From positions 248,001 through 312,000 of the forward strand of contig JBMNES010000001.1 of the NCBI GenBank assembly GCA_050948905.1: a DNA stretch of 64,000 nt. Direction: 5' to 3'. The notes below the pieces were generated by a model. It was given only the letters and a program-made list of their open reading frames with translations, did not search any database and was not told the DNA's origin. Of this stretch, positions 51,245 through 60,158 are shown in pieces; position 1 is the stretch's first letter; every line of letters starts with the position of its first letter. Source of the DNA: DTKD01 sp050948905 (GTDB lineage Bacteria; Armatimonadota; UBA5829). A program made the position numbers and the translations under genes.

Positions 51245-52504
51245 CTATCGAGATTTCACATATTCAACCAGATCCGAAAAAGACACGCTTTGCTGATCTG
51301 AACTTGACATATCCCTGAGTGTGACCATCTGTTTTGCAATCTCATCGTCGCCGATTATGGCAACATACCTGGCATTGAGCTTATTAGCGACTTTCATCTG
51401 CGCCTTAAGGCTGCGACCGGTGTAGTCCATATCGGCAGCCACCCCACTTGCTCGCAACTCAGAGACCAGTTTAACAGCGACTTCATGGCTCGCCTCACCT
51501 AACCCCGCCACGAATACCATACTCGGCCGTTGTATCGGAAGTTCAACGTTCATTGCATCTAACGTAAGCAGCAGCCGATCAAGACCCAACCCGAAGCCGA
51601 TTGCAGGGGTATGTTCTCCGCCGATCTCCTCGACGAGGTTGTCGTAGCGTCCCCCGCCGCCAATTGCGTTTTGTGCGCCAAGCTCGCCTGAGACAAACTC
51701 GAATGCTGTCTTCGTATAATAGTCGAAACCACGCACCAGTTTAGGATCCAGCACGAAAGTTATGCCCATTCCGGTCAAATACGACTGCACCTTCTCGAAG
51801 TGCTGACCGCAGTCCTCGCAGACGTAATCGGCCATCACCGGGGCATCGGCAAGCACCGCCTTACATTTTTCGTCCTTACAATCGAGCATCCGCAGCGGGT
51901 TGCGCTCGTAACGATCCTGACAGGTTGCGCAGAGGTCGCCAAGCCTGCTTCCCACGAATTCCATAAGCGCTTTTCTGTGCTCCGGTCTGCATTTCGGGCA
52001 GCCTATGGTGTTCAATTTCAGCTCGAATTGGCTGACGCCAACCTCCCTGAAAAACCCGGCCGCAAACGAGATTACTTCCGCGTCAAGCGCAGGATCTTCG
52101 GAGCCAAAAGCCTCGACGCCGAGCTGAGTATGCTCGCGATATCTTCCCGCCTGCGGACGCTCATATCGAAATATACGAGCTATATAGTAGAGCTTATTTA
52201 CAGGCAACGCAGCGCCGAGATTGTGCTGCACGTAGGCACGAACCGTAGGCGCGGTGCCCTCGGGTCGCAGGGTGAGTTTTCTCTCACCTTTGGTCTCGAA
52301 TGTATACATCTCCTTTGAGACCACATCCGTAGTCTCGCCGAGGTTGCGGGCGAAAAGTTCTGTGTGCTCAAAAGTAGGGGTTCTGATCTCCTCAAAGCCA
52401 TACAAGGCACAGGTTTTTCGGAATACAGATTCCAGATATCTCCACTTTGGAGTCTCTGCGGGGAGAATATCCCTGGTTCCGCGGGGTGCGGCATATTCGG
52501 CCAT
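51245..52504 (-). CDS. hisS: Histidyl-tRNA synthetase
   Basis: A 419-residue class II enzyme. Motif 1 (APRGTRDILP), motif 2 (LRPEGTAPTVRAYVQHNLG), the histidine-A motif LVRGFDYYTKTAFEFVSG and motif 3 (AIGFGLGLDRL) are present, with a zinc-like cysteine set in the insertion (CPKC, CATC, CKDEKC, CEDC). ATG 52502-52504 lies behind GGAG; the frame to 52552 is not needed. It is followed by aspS, the usual hisS-aspS order. I see no T-box in its leader. Confidence 0.96.
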   Translation of the reverse strand: MAEYAAPRGTRDILPAETPKWRYLESVFRKTCALYGFEEIRTPTFEHTELFARNLGETTDVVSKEMYTFETKGERKLTLRPEGTAPTVRAYVQHNLGAALPVNKLYYIARIFRYERPQAGRYREHTQLGVEAFGSEDPALDAEVISFAAGFFREVGVSQFELKLNTIGCPKCRPEHRKALMEFVGSRLGDLCATCQDRYERNPLRMLDCKDEKCKAVLADAPVMADYVCEDCGQHFEKVQSYLTGMGITFVLDPKLVRGFDYYTKTAFEFVSGELGAQNAIGGGGRYDNLVEEIGGEHTPAIGFGLGLDRLLLTLDAMNVELPIQRPSMVFVAGLGEASHEVAVKLVSELRASGVAADMDYTGRSLKAQMKVANKLNARYVAIIGDDEIAKQMVTLRDMSSSDQQSVSFSDLVEYVKSR

Positions 52505-52540
52505 TATAACGCTCCGGTGATCAGCATAAACTACAGTAAA

Positions 52541-52700
52541 AGCGGGGATCACAACCCCGCTCCAGGCCTTATTTTAAGTCAAGTTCGGCAAGGTTGTCAA
52601 ACGAGGAAGGCCCTGCTACAAATGCGTTTTCTTCCCCGCTTGCTATAGAGGCTAAATAAAGCGGGGAAATCTGCCTCCGGGAACAGCCTGGTGGCAGATT
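52541..52700. promoter_or_regulatory. Three hairpins in the hisS/PEP-CTERM divergent region
   Basis: AGCGGGG/CCCCGCT (52541-52547, 52555-52561); TTCCCCGCTT/AAGCGGGGAA (52632-52641, 52659-52668), a perfect 10-bp stem; and AATCTGCC/GGCAGATT (52668-52675, 52693-52700), a perfect 8-bp stem ending exactly at the sigma-54 promoter. The last two are placed where an enhancer-binding protein would bind for a sigma-54 promoter. Function is inference. Confidence 0.6.
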
Positions 52701-52715
52701 GGCACGATAATTGCA
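52700..52715 (+). promoter_or_regulatory. Sigma-54 (RpoN) -24/-12 promoter
   Basis: TGGCAC-GATAA-TTGCA matches the consensus TGGCAC-N5-TTGCW at every fixed position (GG at 52701-52702, GC at 52713-52714). It is 79 bp before the PEP-CTERM-like TTG start. RpoN control of PEP-CTERM genes with the PrsK-PrsR regulators is known in other bacteria, so the context fits. Confidence 0.88.
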
Positions 52716-52793
52716 GCCCGCATTACGTAATAAATACCTGGATAGAATATGGCAAGCCAGCAGTAGAGGTAGGCCATTGGGAGGTGATGTATC

Positions 52794-53474
52794 TTGAAAA
52801 CACTCCGTATCGTCGGACTAGTGGCGATAGCGATCGTCCTGTCTACTTCTGTCCTGCAGGCCAGCATCCTCAGTGAAGAGGAGGCTTATTGGTATGTCGG
52901 TGAGTCAGGCCTGGAGACGAAATTCAACCCCGATGGGAACTGGCTCAGTGAAATGGCTGCAGCGGGCGCGCTACGAGTTAGAGTACAGCAGACTATCTAC
53001 GATCAAGCCCAATCTGCGGCTATGTTGCTGCGCAATGGAGACGGTGAGCACACCGGATATTTGTACGTTTACAGCATATCCAACTTAAGAGTGGGTAATC
53101 CTCTGGATAACGAGGACTGGGGTATTACGCAGTTCAGCGCGAACTGGGCTGTGGCGCCGGACTATATAACGACCTCGCGGCAGACTCTGCCGGACTGGAT
53201 TGTGGACACATCCGGTAACCCGCCTTCCTGGAAATGGATAAGCACTGAGTGGCCGGGGTTGCTACCTGGAGAAACCGTTGGAGGACTCTGGGCTCTGAGC
53301 AGTATTGCAAAGACGACGGATGCAGGCGCCGAGGCGGTTTACGCCGGGTCGACCGACCCTGAGGTGCTGACTGGGATAGTGAGAGGGCCATACGTGCCGA
53401 ACGCTCCCACAGTCTTGTCGTTAATCACCGGTTTCATGGGATTGGGATTAACAAGAAGGCTGCGCAGAAAGTAG
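52794..53474 (+). CDS. PEP-CTERM-like surface protein
   Basis: A 226-residue exported protein. Signal peptide about residues 1-24. The C-terminus reads VPNAPTVLSLITGFMG, followed by LGLTRRLRRK: a proline pair, a transmembrane helix and an arginine-rich tail, the architecture of a PEP-CTERM sorting signal although the canonical VPEP is replaced by PNAP. TTG 52794 has GGAGGTGA at perfect spacing. The promoter is sigma-54 type. Such proteins are processed by exosortase and delivered to the exopolysaccharide or cell surface. The middle domain is unassigned. A bidirectional terminator follows at 53495. Confidence 0.85.
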   Translation: MKTLRIVGLVAIAIVLSTSVLQASILSEEEAYWYVGESGLETKFNPDGNWLSEMAAAGALRVRVQQTIYDQAQSAAMLLRNGDGEHTGYLYVYSISNLRVGNPLDNEDWGITQFSANWAVAPDYITTSRQTLPDWIVDTSGNPPSWKWISTEWPGLLPGETVGGLWALSSIAKTTDAGAEAVYAGSTDPEVLTGIVRGPYVPNAPTVLSLITGFMGLGLTRRLRRK

Positions 53475-53494
53475 CCCTCAGCGAATCATATTAC

Positions 53495-53526
53495 AAAAAG
53501 GCCGCCCAGTAACCGGCGGCCTTTTT
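53495..53526. terminator. Bidirectional Rho-independent terminator
   Basis: AAAAAGGCCGCC (53495-53506) pairs with GGCGGCCTTTTT (53515-53526), giving T-runs on both strands. It separates the PEP-CTERM-like gene (plus) from the isomerase (minus). Confidence 0.95.
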
Positions 53527-53553
53527 GCTTTGATGTTGATTAGTGAATAGTGT

Positions 53554-54333
53554 CTACAGGCTTCGCAAAACGTCTATTGCAGCCTTGATATCCGCAACGC
53601 GATTATCCCCTACTTCGCGCTCAATAGTGAAATACCCGTCGTAGCCGATTGCTTCGAGAGCCAGGAAATACTCCCCGAAAGGCACCTGGCCCGTGCCGAC
53701 CGCCACCTCTTCTTGTTTGCCGTTCATATACCGAACGCCATCTTTGACATGGGTGTGCACGATAAGCTCGCGGCCGACCAACACCCCTTTGACGGGGTTA
53801 AACCCGTTCATCACCAGGTTGGCGGGATCGTAGTTGAGTTTGATGGCTTTATGAGGAAGCGCATCTATGAACTCACGCATCAGTTCGATCGATTCCGGTC
53901 CCGTCTCGCTCGCGTAGACCTTGCCGCGGTCTTCGCAGTAGTAGCCGAACTCCGTCATAGCCTTGGCCATACACATCCTGCCCGGATCCGCCGGATTCTC
54001 CGCTATCACCCCGACGTGCCCGGAAATCACATGGACATCCATATCCACGGCCATATCGACGACTGCTCGGGCTTTCTCCAAATTGTCCTGCACGGTCTCC
54101 GGGTTTGTAAAGCCACCAACCTCAGCACACAATGCGGTGACAACCATCCCGTGAGAATGGATTTTGTCCAGCAATCGCAGCCGATCGTCTTTCGTTAACG
54201 TCTTCGCGTCGTGTTCTCCGCCGACACCCCAAAGCTGAACGCCCTCTATGCCCATCTCTTTCGCCAAAGGCAGCATGTCATCAAAGGGCATTGCAAATGA
54301 TGTCGAAGTGACTCCGATTTTTCTAGTAGCCAA
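53554..54333 (-). CDS. Sugar phosphate isomerase/epimerase (xylose-isomerase-like TIM barrel)
   Basis: A 259-residue AP_endonuc_2/EC 5.x-type TIM barrel. Landmarks are GIEGVQLWGVGGEHDA, ISGHVGVIAENPADPGR, ASETGPESIELMREF, NYDPANLVMNG with the metal-binding asparagine/aspartate, and the ending IVHTHVKDGVRYMNGKQ with HVKD metal ligands. Related enzymes include inosose dehydratase-like and hydroxypyruvate isomerase. It may act on inositol or a sugar acid. ATG 54331-54333. It does not sit next to a pathway partner. Confidence 0.88.
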   Translation of the reverse strand: MATRKIGVTSTSFAMPFDDMLPLAKEMGIEGVQLWGVGGEHDAKTLTKDDRLRLLDKIHSHGMVVTALCAEVGGFTNPETVQDNLEKARAVVDMAVDMDVHVISGHVGVIAENPADPGRMCMAKAMTEFGYYCEDRGKVYASETGPESIELMREFIDALPHKAIKLNYDPANLVMNGFNPVKGVLVGRELIVHTHVKDGVRYMNGKQEEVAVGTGQVPFGEYFLALEAIGYDGYFTIEREVGDNRVADIKAAIDVLRSL

Positions 54334-54534
54334 ATCCGTTTCCCCCTTCCCAAACGAGCACCGATGTCAGAATTATATCAGAAATATGCAGTTTGGACGA
54401 GCATGGACAAGAAATTCAAAGTCAGCAAGTCTAACTTTTTTATTTTTCCATCAGAGGCACTGCTTGTCAGTGCCTTGGCGCAAAGGCGATGATTTGGGGA
54501 CCGATAGCGCCAGCATCAGTCCCCGCTGTTCTGA

Positions 54535-57500
54535 TCAATTGAGCTTATTTATCGCAAGCGCGTTCATTACAGGCGCTGTACCGCTTACGTCTATCGATCC
54601 TGTGGCAGAGGCATAATCGGCTACCGTGAAACCGTGGCCAGCGTAATTGATCTTAATCGGCATACCTGAGCCATCGTCAACGAAGAAGCTGTTGGCGTCT
54701 ACCGGCTCGATAACCCTGCCCCAGACCGTGAACTTGGTGTTCGGGGTGAGGCTTATGATAGGATCCCACGCGGCTTTGTTGCTCAAGCCGTAAGAGTGGA
54801 TGCTGTTGTTGACATCAAAGGCCACACTCGGTCCTGCTGCCAGCGCAACGTTACCCAGATCGTCTACCGCCGTACCAGGCAGGATAGATATACTCAGGGT
54901 GCCGATGCCACTGATATTGGATATTGTCACCAGCCGGCTCGCCAGACCCGACCCGCTTACGACTACCGAGCCTGCGTCTGCCGTACCGGTTTTATTTAGA
55001 ACGATATCCGCAGCAGTTAAGGTCACCTGGCTTGCTCCGCTGAAGAGCACCTGATAAATCACCGGCCCACTTGTCGTCGACGCAACTGACGGATTGCCAA
55101 TAGCAATTTCCGGCGGGGTGGCGTCCAGAATGATATCGCTGATTCTATTCGGAGATACGTTGCCAGCGGCATCTCTGAACTGGACGTAGACAGTCTTCAT
55201 ACCATCGCCAGCAGTCAGAGTCCAGGCTTTGCTGGAAGCATAGGCCTCCCAGGCGCTCCAGGAACCGGTTTCGTTCTTAAAGCGCATTTGGACAGCGTCT
55301 TGCGAAGACAGCGTGAGCGTGACGGATCTGTTGTTGGTGTACATCGCTCCGCCGTTGATTTTAATAGTGCCTGTAGGCGGAGTGGTGTCCAGGATGATGT
55401 CACTGATTCTGTTGAGAGAGACGTTACCTGCTTCGTCCTTGAACTGGACATAAACGGTCTTTACGCCATCGCCAGAACTCAGCGACCAGACCTTGGTTGT
55501 GGAGTAGAATTCCCAGCTTCCCCAAGTGCCTGACTCGTTCTTGAATCTCATCTGATGGGCATCTGCTGAAGAAAGCGTTAGAGTGACCCATACGTTGTTT
55601 GCGTATAGTGCACCTCCGTTGATGAGAATCGTGCCGGTCGGAGGTGTGATGTCGTAGTTTGTGCTTGTTCGACCACCGCCGACAGGCGTGGCAGAGACGT
55701 TATCGGCAATGTCTTCCACCACTATGTCAAAGTAGTAAGTTGCATCCCCAGTAGGAATATAGTTGAAATAACCACTGGGGTTAATTGAAGTCATACCCGT
55801 GTTGGTCCAGGTTCCACCGGAGCCTTTCTTTACCCACAACGTGACCTTCTTCAGGGCACAGATGCCCTCGGAGACGCTGTAGTCCACCGCGATCGGCTGC
55901 AGGTTTGTAAGAGCAGGCGATGTCACGAAGTTAATTGACGGAGGAACCGTGACAAGGGTAATTGTGTCGCTGACGGACTCGCCGGACGTGTTGCCGGCCC
56001 TGTCCATATATTCAACGTAAACAGTCTTGAGACCATCGCCAGTGCGAAGATTCCACTCTTTGGTCTCCGCATAGGCTTCCCATTCACTCCACTGGCCTGA
56101 CTCGTTTCTGAAACGCATCTGCACGGTGTCTTCGGAGGACAGGGTCAAATCAACTGCAAGAGAGTTAGAATAGACTGCATCGTCGTTTATGACGATTGTA
56201 CCTGTAGGCGGAATGGTGTCCAATATGATGGTGTCGCTGATCACACCGACAGATACATTGCCCGCCTCGTCCTTAAACCGCACACTGACGGTCTTGGTTC
56301 CTTCGCCGTCGGTCAGAGTCCAGGCTTTGGCTGTCGAATAGGCCTCCCATTCGCTCCAGTCACCAGTCTCGTTCTTGAACTGCATCTGAACAGCATCGGG
56401 TGATGACAGGGTGAGAGTGACCGATTGGTTATTGGTGTAGGCATCGCCGGAGTTGATCAATATCGAACCGGTGGGCGGGGTGATGTCGTAGATAATGGAA
56501 TCGCTTATAACCCCGACAGAGACGTTGCCCGCCAGGTCTTTATATTGGACAGTAACAGTCTTGAGGCCTTCGCCTGCGCTGAGTGCCCACGACTTGGTGG
56601 TTGCATAAGCCTCCCAGCCGCTCCAGGCATCATCCTCGTTCTTGAATTGCATCTGAACGGCATCTGTGGATGACAAAGCGAGAGTGACCGACTGGTTGTT
56701 GGTATAGTTAGCGCCACCGTTAATCTCGATAGTGCCGGAAGGCGGAACAGTGTCCAGAGTTATGTCGCTGCTGATTGTATCAATAGTAACATTGCCGGCT
56801 TCGTCCTTAAATCGAACGAAGACTGTTTTCACGCCGTCGCCTGAACTGAGTGTCCAAGGCTTGCTTGTGGCGTAGACCTCCCAGGCCGTCCAGGGGCCAG
56901 ATTCATTCTTGAACTGCATCTGAACAGCATCTGCAGATGACAGGGTCAGAGTCGCCGCCTGGGTGTTGGTGTACTGGGCGCCAGAGTTTATCGACAAAGT
57001 GCCGGTAGGCGGGGTGGTGTCAAGAATAATGGTGTCGCTTATTGTATCGGTGGATACGTTGCCAGCAATATCTTTGAACTGGACATAGACCGTCTTTGTG
57101 CCGTCTTCGGCGCTCAAAGTCCACGCCTTGCTGGTGGCATAGCTCTCCCACGCGCTCCAATCGCCAGATTCGTTTTTGAACTGCATCTGAACCGCATCCT
57201 GCGAGGACAGAGCTAACGTTACATCAGCGTCAACAGCGTATATAGCGTGGTTGTTGATAACTATTGAGCCTGTCGGCGGCACTGTATCCAGAATTATGGT
57301 GTCGCTGATTGTGCCAGTGGATACATTGCCGGCAGCGTCTTTGAACTGTGCGTAGACGGTTTTTGTACCGTCGCCATTGCTCATGGTCCAGGATGCGCTG
57401 GTGGCGTACGGTTGCCAGGCACTCCACGAACCCGACTCATTCTTGAACTGCATCTGAGCCGCATCCGGAGATGATAACGTCAATGTAACGGATGTGGAGT

Positions 57501-59919
57501 TTGCGTAGATGTCATCTGAATTTATGACCATAGTGCCTGTCGGAGGCACTGTATCGAGTATGATTGTTGCGCTGATTGTAACAGTAGATACGTTGCCAGC
57601 AGCATCTTTGAACCTGACATAGACAGTTTTTGTCCCATCGCCCGCAGTTATGGACCAGGCTTTGGTATTTGCGTAGGTCTCCCACGCACTCCAATCGCCA
57701 GATTCATTTTTGAACTGCATCTGGGCGGCATCGGACGATGATAGCGTGAGAGTTATACCCACGGCATTGGTGTATTGTGCGTTTGAATTGATCGCAATGG
57801 TGCCGGTGGGTGGTGTGGTATCGAGGACTATTGTTGCGCTGATCGTAGCAGTGGACTCGATATTGGCGGCACTCTTATACTTAACATAGACAGTCTTTGT
57901 GCCGTCGCCTGCGCTCAGATTCCACGCCTTTGTCGCCGCATAAGTCTCCCACGCGCTCCACGAACCAGACTCGTTCTTGAAGCACATTTGAGTAGCCCCG
58001 GAATTAGTCATCGTCAGTGTGACGGCGGGGTTGTTGGTATATTGTGCGCCGGCGTTGATCTTTATTGTGCCGGTGGGCGGAATAGACGACAGAAGCGAGA
58101 AGTCCCTGGTGGTTGTCGCTCCTGCTGTAACTGTGACAGACGCTGTTTGTGTGACAAAATCAGTCTTGGTTACAGTAAGCGTATATGTTCCGGGATTGAC
58201 CCCGCTGATTGTGTAAACTCCAGAGGCGTTTGTTGTCGCCGACGAGCCGCCTGATACCGCGACCGTCGCCCCAGATATGGCGCTGTTGTCAGCGGCATTG
58301 CGAACAGTACCGGTGATGTTACCTGTTGCCGCTTGTACAGTCACATTCTTTGTGACTTTCGGGCCGAACCACTCGTAGCCTTCGCGAATCATCTGCCATT
58401 GGGTGGTGTAGGTTCCGGCAGCAGCAGGAGCTTTCAAAGTGATATTAAATGTGGTTGTGTTGCCCGGCCTAATCGTGCCAGAGACAGGATACAACCTCGT
58501 CGTCATCAGTGGGTCGCTGGGAGAAACCGCTCCGACCTTGAAATTGTATGCGCTCATCCAGACAACACCGCGGTTGCGATAGGTGATTTGCGCGTTGTAG
58601 GTCTGGCCGGTGGTCATTGTGGTTGGAATGGTATCTGATACGTACTCGCAGGAATATTTGCCCCAGGTCGGAGTGTTGCCGAAGTATGAGCAAATGCCGC
58701 TGTAGATAGCCCACTCGCAAAGAGAGCGGAAGAAGTCGTTTGTAAGATAGACGCCGTCTCGTGTGCAGTGATCGTGAAAAGCAAGCTCAATCAGGATCGC
58801 AGGGCGGTTAGGAATACGGATCTCTCCAAAACCTCCGGCGGAGTTTTTGACGCCCCTGTTCGCCCAACCTCCCTCGCCCGGAAACGTGTTGCGAATCGTG
58901 TTAATTACGCTGTTCTGAACGGCATTTGCAAGGTTGTTACTGTTGGTCACGTGAGCCGGATGCTCCATATTCGTGTCATAGAACGTCTCGGTGCCCGTAC
59001 CGCCGCCGGCATTGGTGTGATGGGCGATGTAGATGTTTGATCCTACATAATCCGCGTACAGAGGTCGACATCTGATATCGTCGTTATTTCGATTCACAGC
59101 AGTATCGGCGCCGCAGTTACCCGAAGAGCTGGCCCAAACAGAGCAAGGCGCACCTATATTGTGCAGCCAGGTCTGAGAGCACAGTTTCCACCAAGGCAAG
59201 CCAGTGCCAGAGTGTGTGCCACCATTTTCATCCAGCTGGCGCACGCTGGTGAATGTTGCACCATCCTGAACCAGGTACTGCTTGAGGAACTGAACCAGCC
59301 TGACGCTGTTGGTGTCCTCAAGGACAGCTTCGCCAAATCCACAGGGGTCTGATCTCTGCCAATACCAGCCACCGCCGTTCCAGAACCTACCGTGGGAGGC
59401 GCCGACGCAGATTTTCTTGCCGGCAAGACCGACACCGTTGCCCTTGATAAGCGGCTGCGCCGGTTCGCCGATGCTGGGAGCGGAGGGTAGATATGAGGAT
59501 AGTATTTTACCTTTACAGGTGAGAGTTATGGATGATATGGATGGAAAATCGCCGAGAGTTGAGCGGAATTGGTCGAAGATTTCACCTAATCCGGCCTCGT
59601 CCAAGCCGGTCAGGATCTCCTGCGAAAGATCAATGGATGCCGAAGAATCGGTGATAGACATCTTTTGGACTTTGGTGCCGGCGGGAATTCTCGTGCTGAT
59701 TCCCATCGCAATTTCTTCGATAAACGGCCCCGTCACCAACGCCCGAACAGCGGACTCTGCCGGAGAAAGCCCACCAGAGACCGCGCGATCTACAGCAATT
59801 AGTTCCCCATTAGAAAAAAAGCGCACAGCCACCATGCTGGTCTGTGACGCTGAAGCTGCAACCGTCGAGAGTAACACCACGCTCAGCAGTAAAAACAGTA
59901 ATCCACGAGTATATCTCAT
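54535..59919 (-). CDS. Giant exported N-acetylmuramoyl-L-alanine amidase with repeat modules
   Basis: A 1794-residue protein. Signal peptide 1-24; GerMN-like domain about 29-145; amidase_3 domain about 165-400 with zinc ligands His176 (ASHG), Glu201, His300 or His301 (YIAHHTNAGG) and Glu379 (LIELAFHDH), which cleaves the amide between MurNAc and L-alanine; a CARDB/NBR1-like Ig domain about 430-550; a carboxypeptidase-regulatory-like domain about 555-635; ten copies of an 89-residue repeat about 640-1590, interrupted once; a final Ig-like domain; and the OB-fold-like C-terminal module. ATG 59917-59919 follows GGAGGG. The long repeat stalk projects the enzyme outward or spaces it from the surface. 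The stop is at 54535. Confidence 0.92.
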   Translation of the reverse strand: MRYTRGLLFLLLSVVLLSTVAASASQTSMVAVRFFSNGELIAVDRAVSGGLSPAESAVRALVTGPFIEEIAMGISTRIPAGTKVQKMSITDSSASIDLSQEILTGLDEAGLGEIFDQFRSTLGDFPSISSITLTCKGKILSSYLPSAPSIGEPAQPLIKGNGVGLAGKKICVGASHGRFWNGGGWYWQRSDPCGFGEAVLEDTNSVRLVQFLKQYLVQDGATFTSVRQLDENGGTHSGTGLPWWKLCSQTWLHNIGAPCSVWASSSGNCGADTAVNRNNDDIRCRPLYADYVGSNIYIAHHTNAGGGTGTETFYDTNMEHPAHVTNSNNLANAVQNSVINTIRNTFPGEGGWANRGVKNSAGGFGEIRIPNRPAILIELAFHDHCTRDGVYLTNDFFRSLCEWAIYSGICSYFGNTPTWGKYSCEYVSDTIPTTMTTGQTYNAQITYRNRGVVWMSAYNFKVGAVSPSDPLMTTRLYPVSGTIRPGNTTTFNITLKAPAAAGTYTTQWQMIREGYEWFGPKVTKNVTVQAATGNITGTVRNAADNSAISGATVAVSGGSSATTNASGVYTISGVNPGTYTLTVTKTDFVTQTASVTVTAGATTTRDFSLLSSIPPTGTIKINAGAQYTNNPAVTLTMTNSGATQMCFKNESGSWSAWETYAATKAWNLSAGDGTKTVYVKYKSAANIESTATISATIVLDTTPPTGTIAINSNAQYTNAVGITLTLSSSDAAQMQFKNESGDWSAWETYANTKAWSITAGDGTKTVYVRFKDAAGNVSTVTISATIILDTVPPTGTMVINSDDIYANSTSVTLTLSSPDAAQMQFKNESGSWSAWQPYATSASWTMSNGDGTKTVYAQFKDAAGNVSTGTISDTIILDTVPPTGSIVINNHAIYAVDADVTLALSSQDAVQMQFKNESGDWSAWESYATSKAWTLSAEDGTKTVYVQFKDIAGNVSTDTISDTIILDTTPPTGTLSINSGAQYTNTQAATLTLSSADAVQMQFKNESGPWTAWEVYATSKPWTLSSGDGVKTVFVRFKDEAGNVTIDTISSDITLDTVPPSGTIEINGGANYTNNQSVTLALSSTDAVQMQFKNEDDAWSGWEAYATTKSWALSAGEGLKTVTVQYKDLAGNVSVGVISDSIIYDITPPTGSILINSGDAYTNNQSVTLTLSSPDAVQMQFKNETGDWSEWEAYSTAKAWTLTDGEGTKTVSVRFKDEAGNVSVGVISDTIILDTIPPTGTIVINDDAVYSNSLAVDLTLSSEDTVQMRFRNESGQWSEWEAYAETKEWNLRTGDGLKTVYVEYMDRAGNTSGESVSDTITLVTVPPSINFVTSPALTNLQPIAVDYSVSEGICALKKVTLWVKKGSGGTWTNTGMTSINPSGYFNYIPTGDATYYFDIVVEDIADNVSATPVGGGRTSTNYDITPPTGTILINGGALYANNVWVTLTLSSADAHQMRFKNESGTWGSWEFYSTTKVWSLSSGDGVKTVYVQFKDEAGNVSLNRISDIILDTTPPTGTIKINGGAMYTNNRSVTLTLSSQDAVQMRFKNETGSWSAWEAYASSKAWTLTAGDGMKTVYVQFRDAAGNVSPNRISDIILDATPPEIAIGNPSVASTTSGPVIYQVLFSGASQVTLTAADIVLNKTGTADAGSVVVSGSGLASRLVTISNISGIGTLSISILPGTAVDDLGNVALAAGPSVAFDVNNSIHSYGLSNKAAWDPIISLTPNTKFTVWGRVIEPVDANSFFVDDGSGMPIKINYAGHGFTVADYASATGSIDVSGTAPVMNALAINKLN
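55120..58080 (-). repeat. Ten-unit 267-bp repeat in the amidase gene
   Basis: Protein unit of about 89 residues: PPTGTI.IN....YTN, then TLTLSS.DA.QMQFKNESG, W..WE.YA..KAW.LS.GDGTKTVYV.FKD.AGNVS, and D.I.LDT. Ten units plus one unrelated module between units eight and nine. One further unit-like copy occurs in the C39-like neighbour. DNA identity between units looks high enough for slippage or gene conversion. Confidence 0.95.
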
Positions 59920-60103
59920 ATTCCCCCACCCTCCAAATATCTCGCAAGCAATGTGGCGCACTGGCATTATTTTTGGTGACACGAGGTTGCGCACCAGTAG
60001 TGCAGCTTGCGGATCTTATATTCCTGTTGATACAAATGCAGTATGCCTCATACTCAGCCGTGCGTCAACCTGGTACTTTTACGATTGGAATGTGAATTAA
60101 TAT

Positions 60104-60141
60104 GCGCGGCCCGATTCTGAGTATGAGAAACCGGGCCGCGC
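60104..60141 (-). terminator. Terminator-like hairpin after the C39-like gene
   Basis: GCGCGGCCCG (60104-60113) pairs with CGGGCCGCGC (60132-60141), lying 18 bp beyond the minus-strand stop at 60159. Only a short AT-rich stretch follows. Confidence 0.7.
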
Positions 60142-60158
60142 CTTGGGGGGTTAGGTTC

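Noticed and set aside
52505..52793. T-box or amino-acid riboswitch in front of hisS
   Set aside because: No T-box core (AGGGTGGNACCGCG) is found on the minus strand; hairpins fit the opposite gene better.
59309..60100. 263-residue plus-strand frame opposite the amidase
   Set aside because: A shadow of the amidase start region; no start signal and low-complexity codon use.
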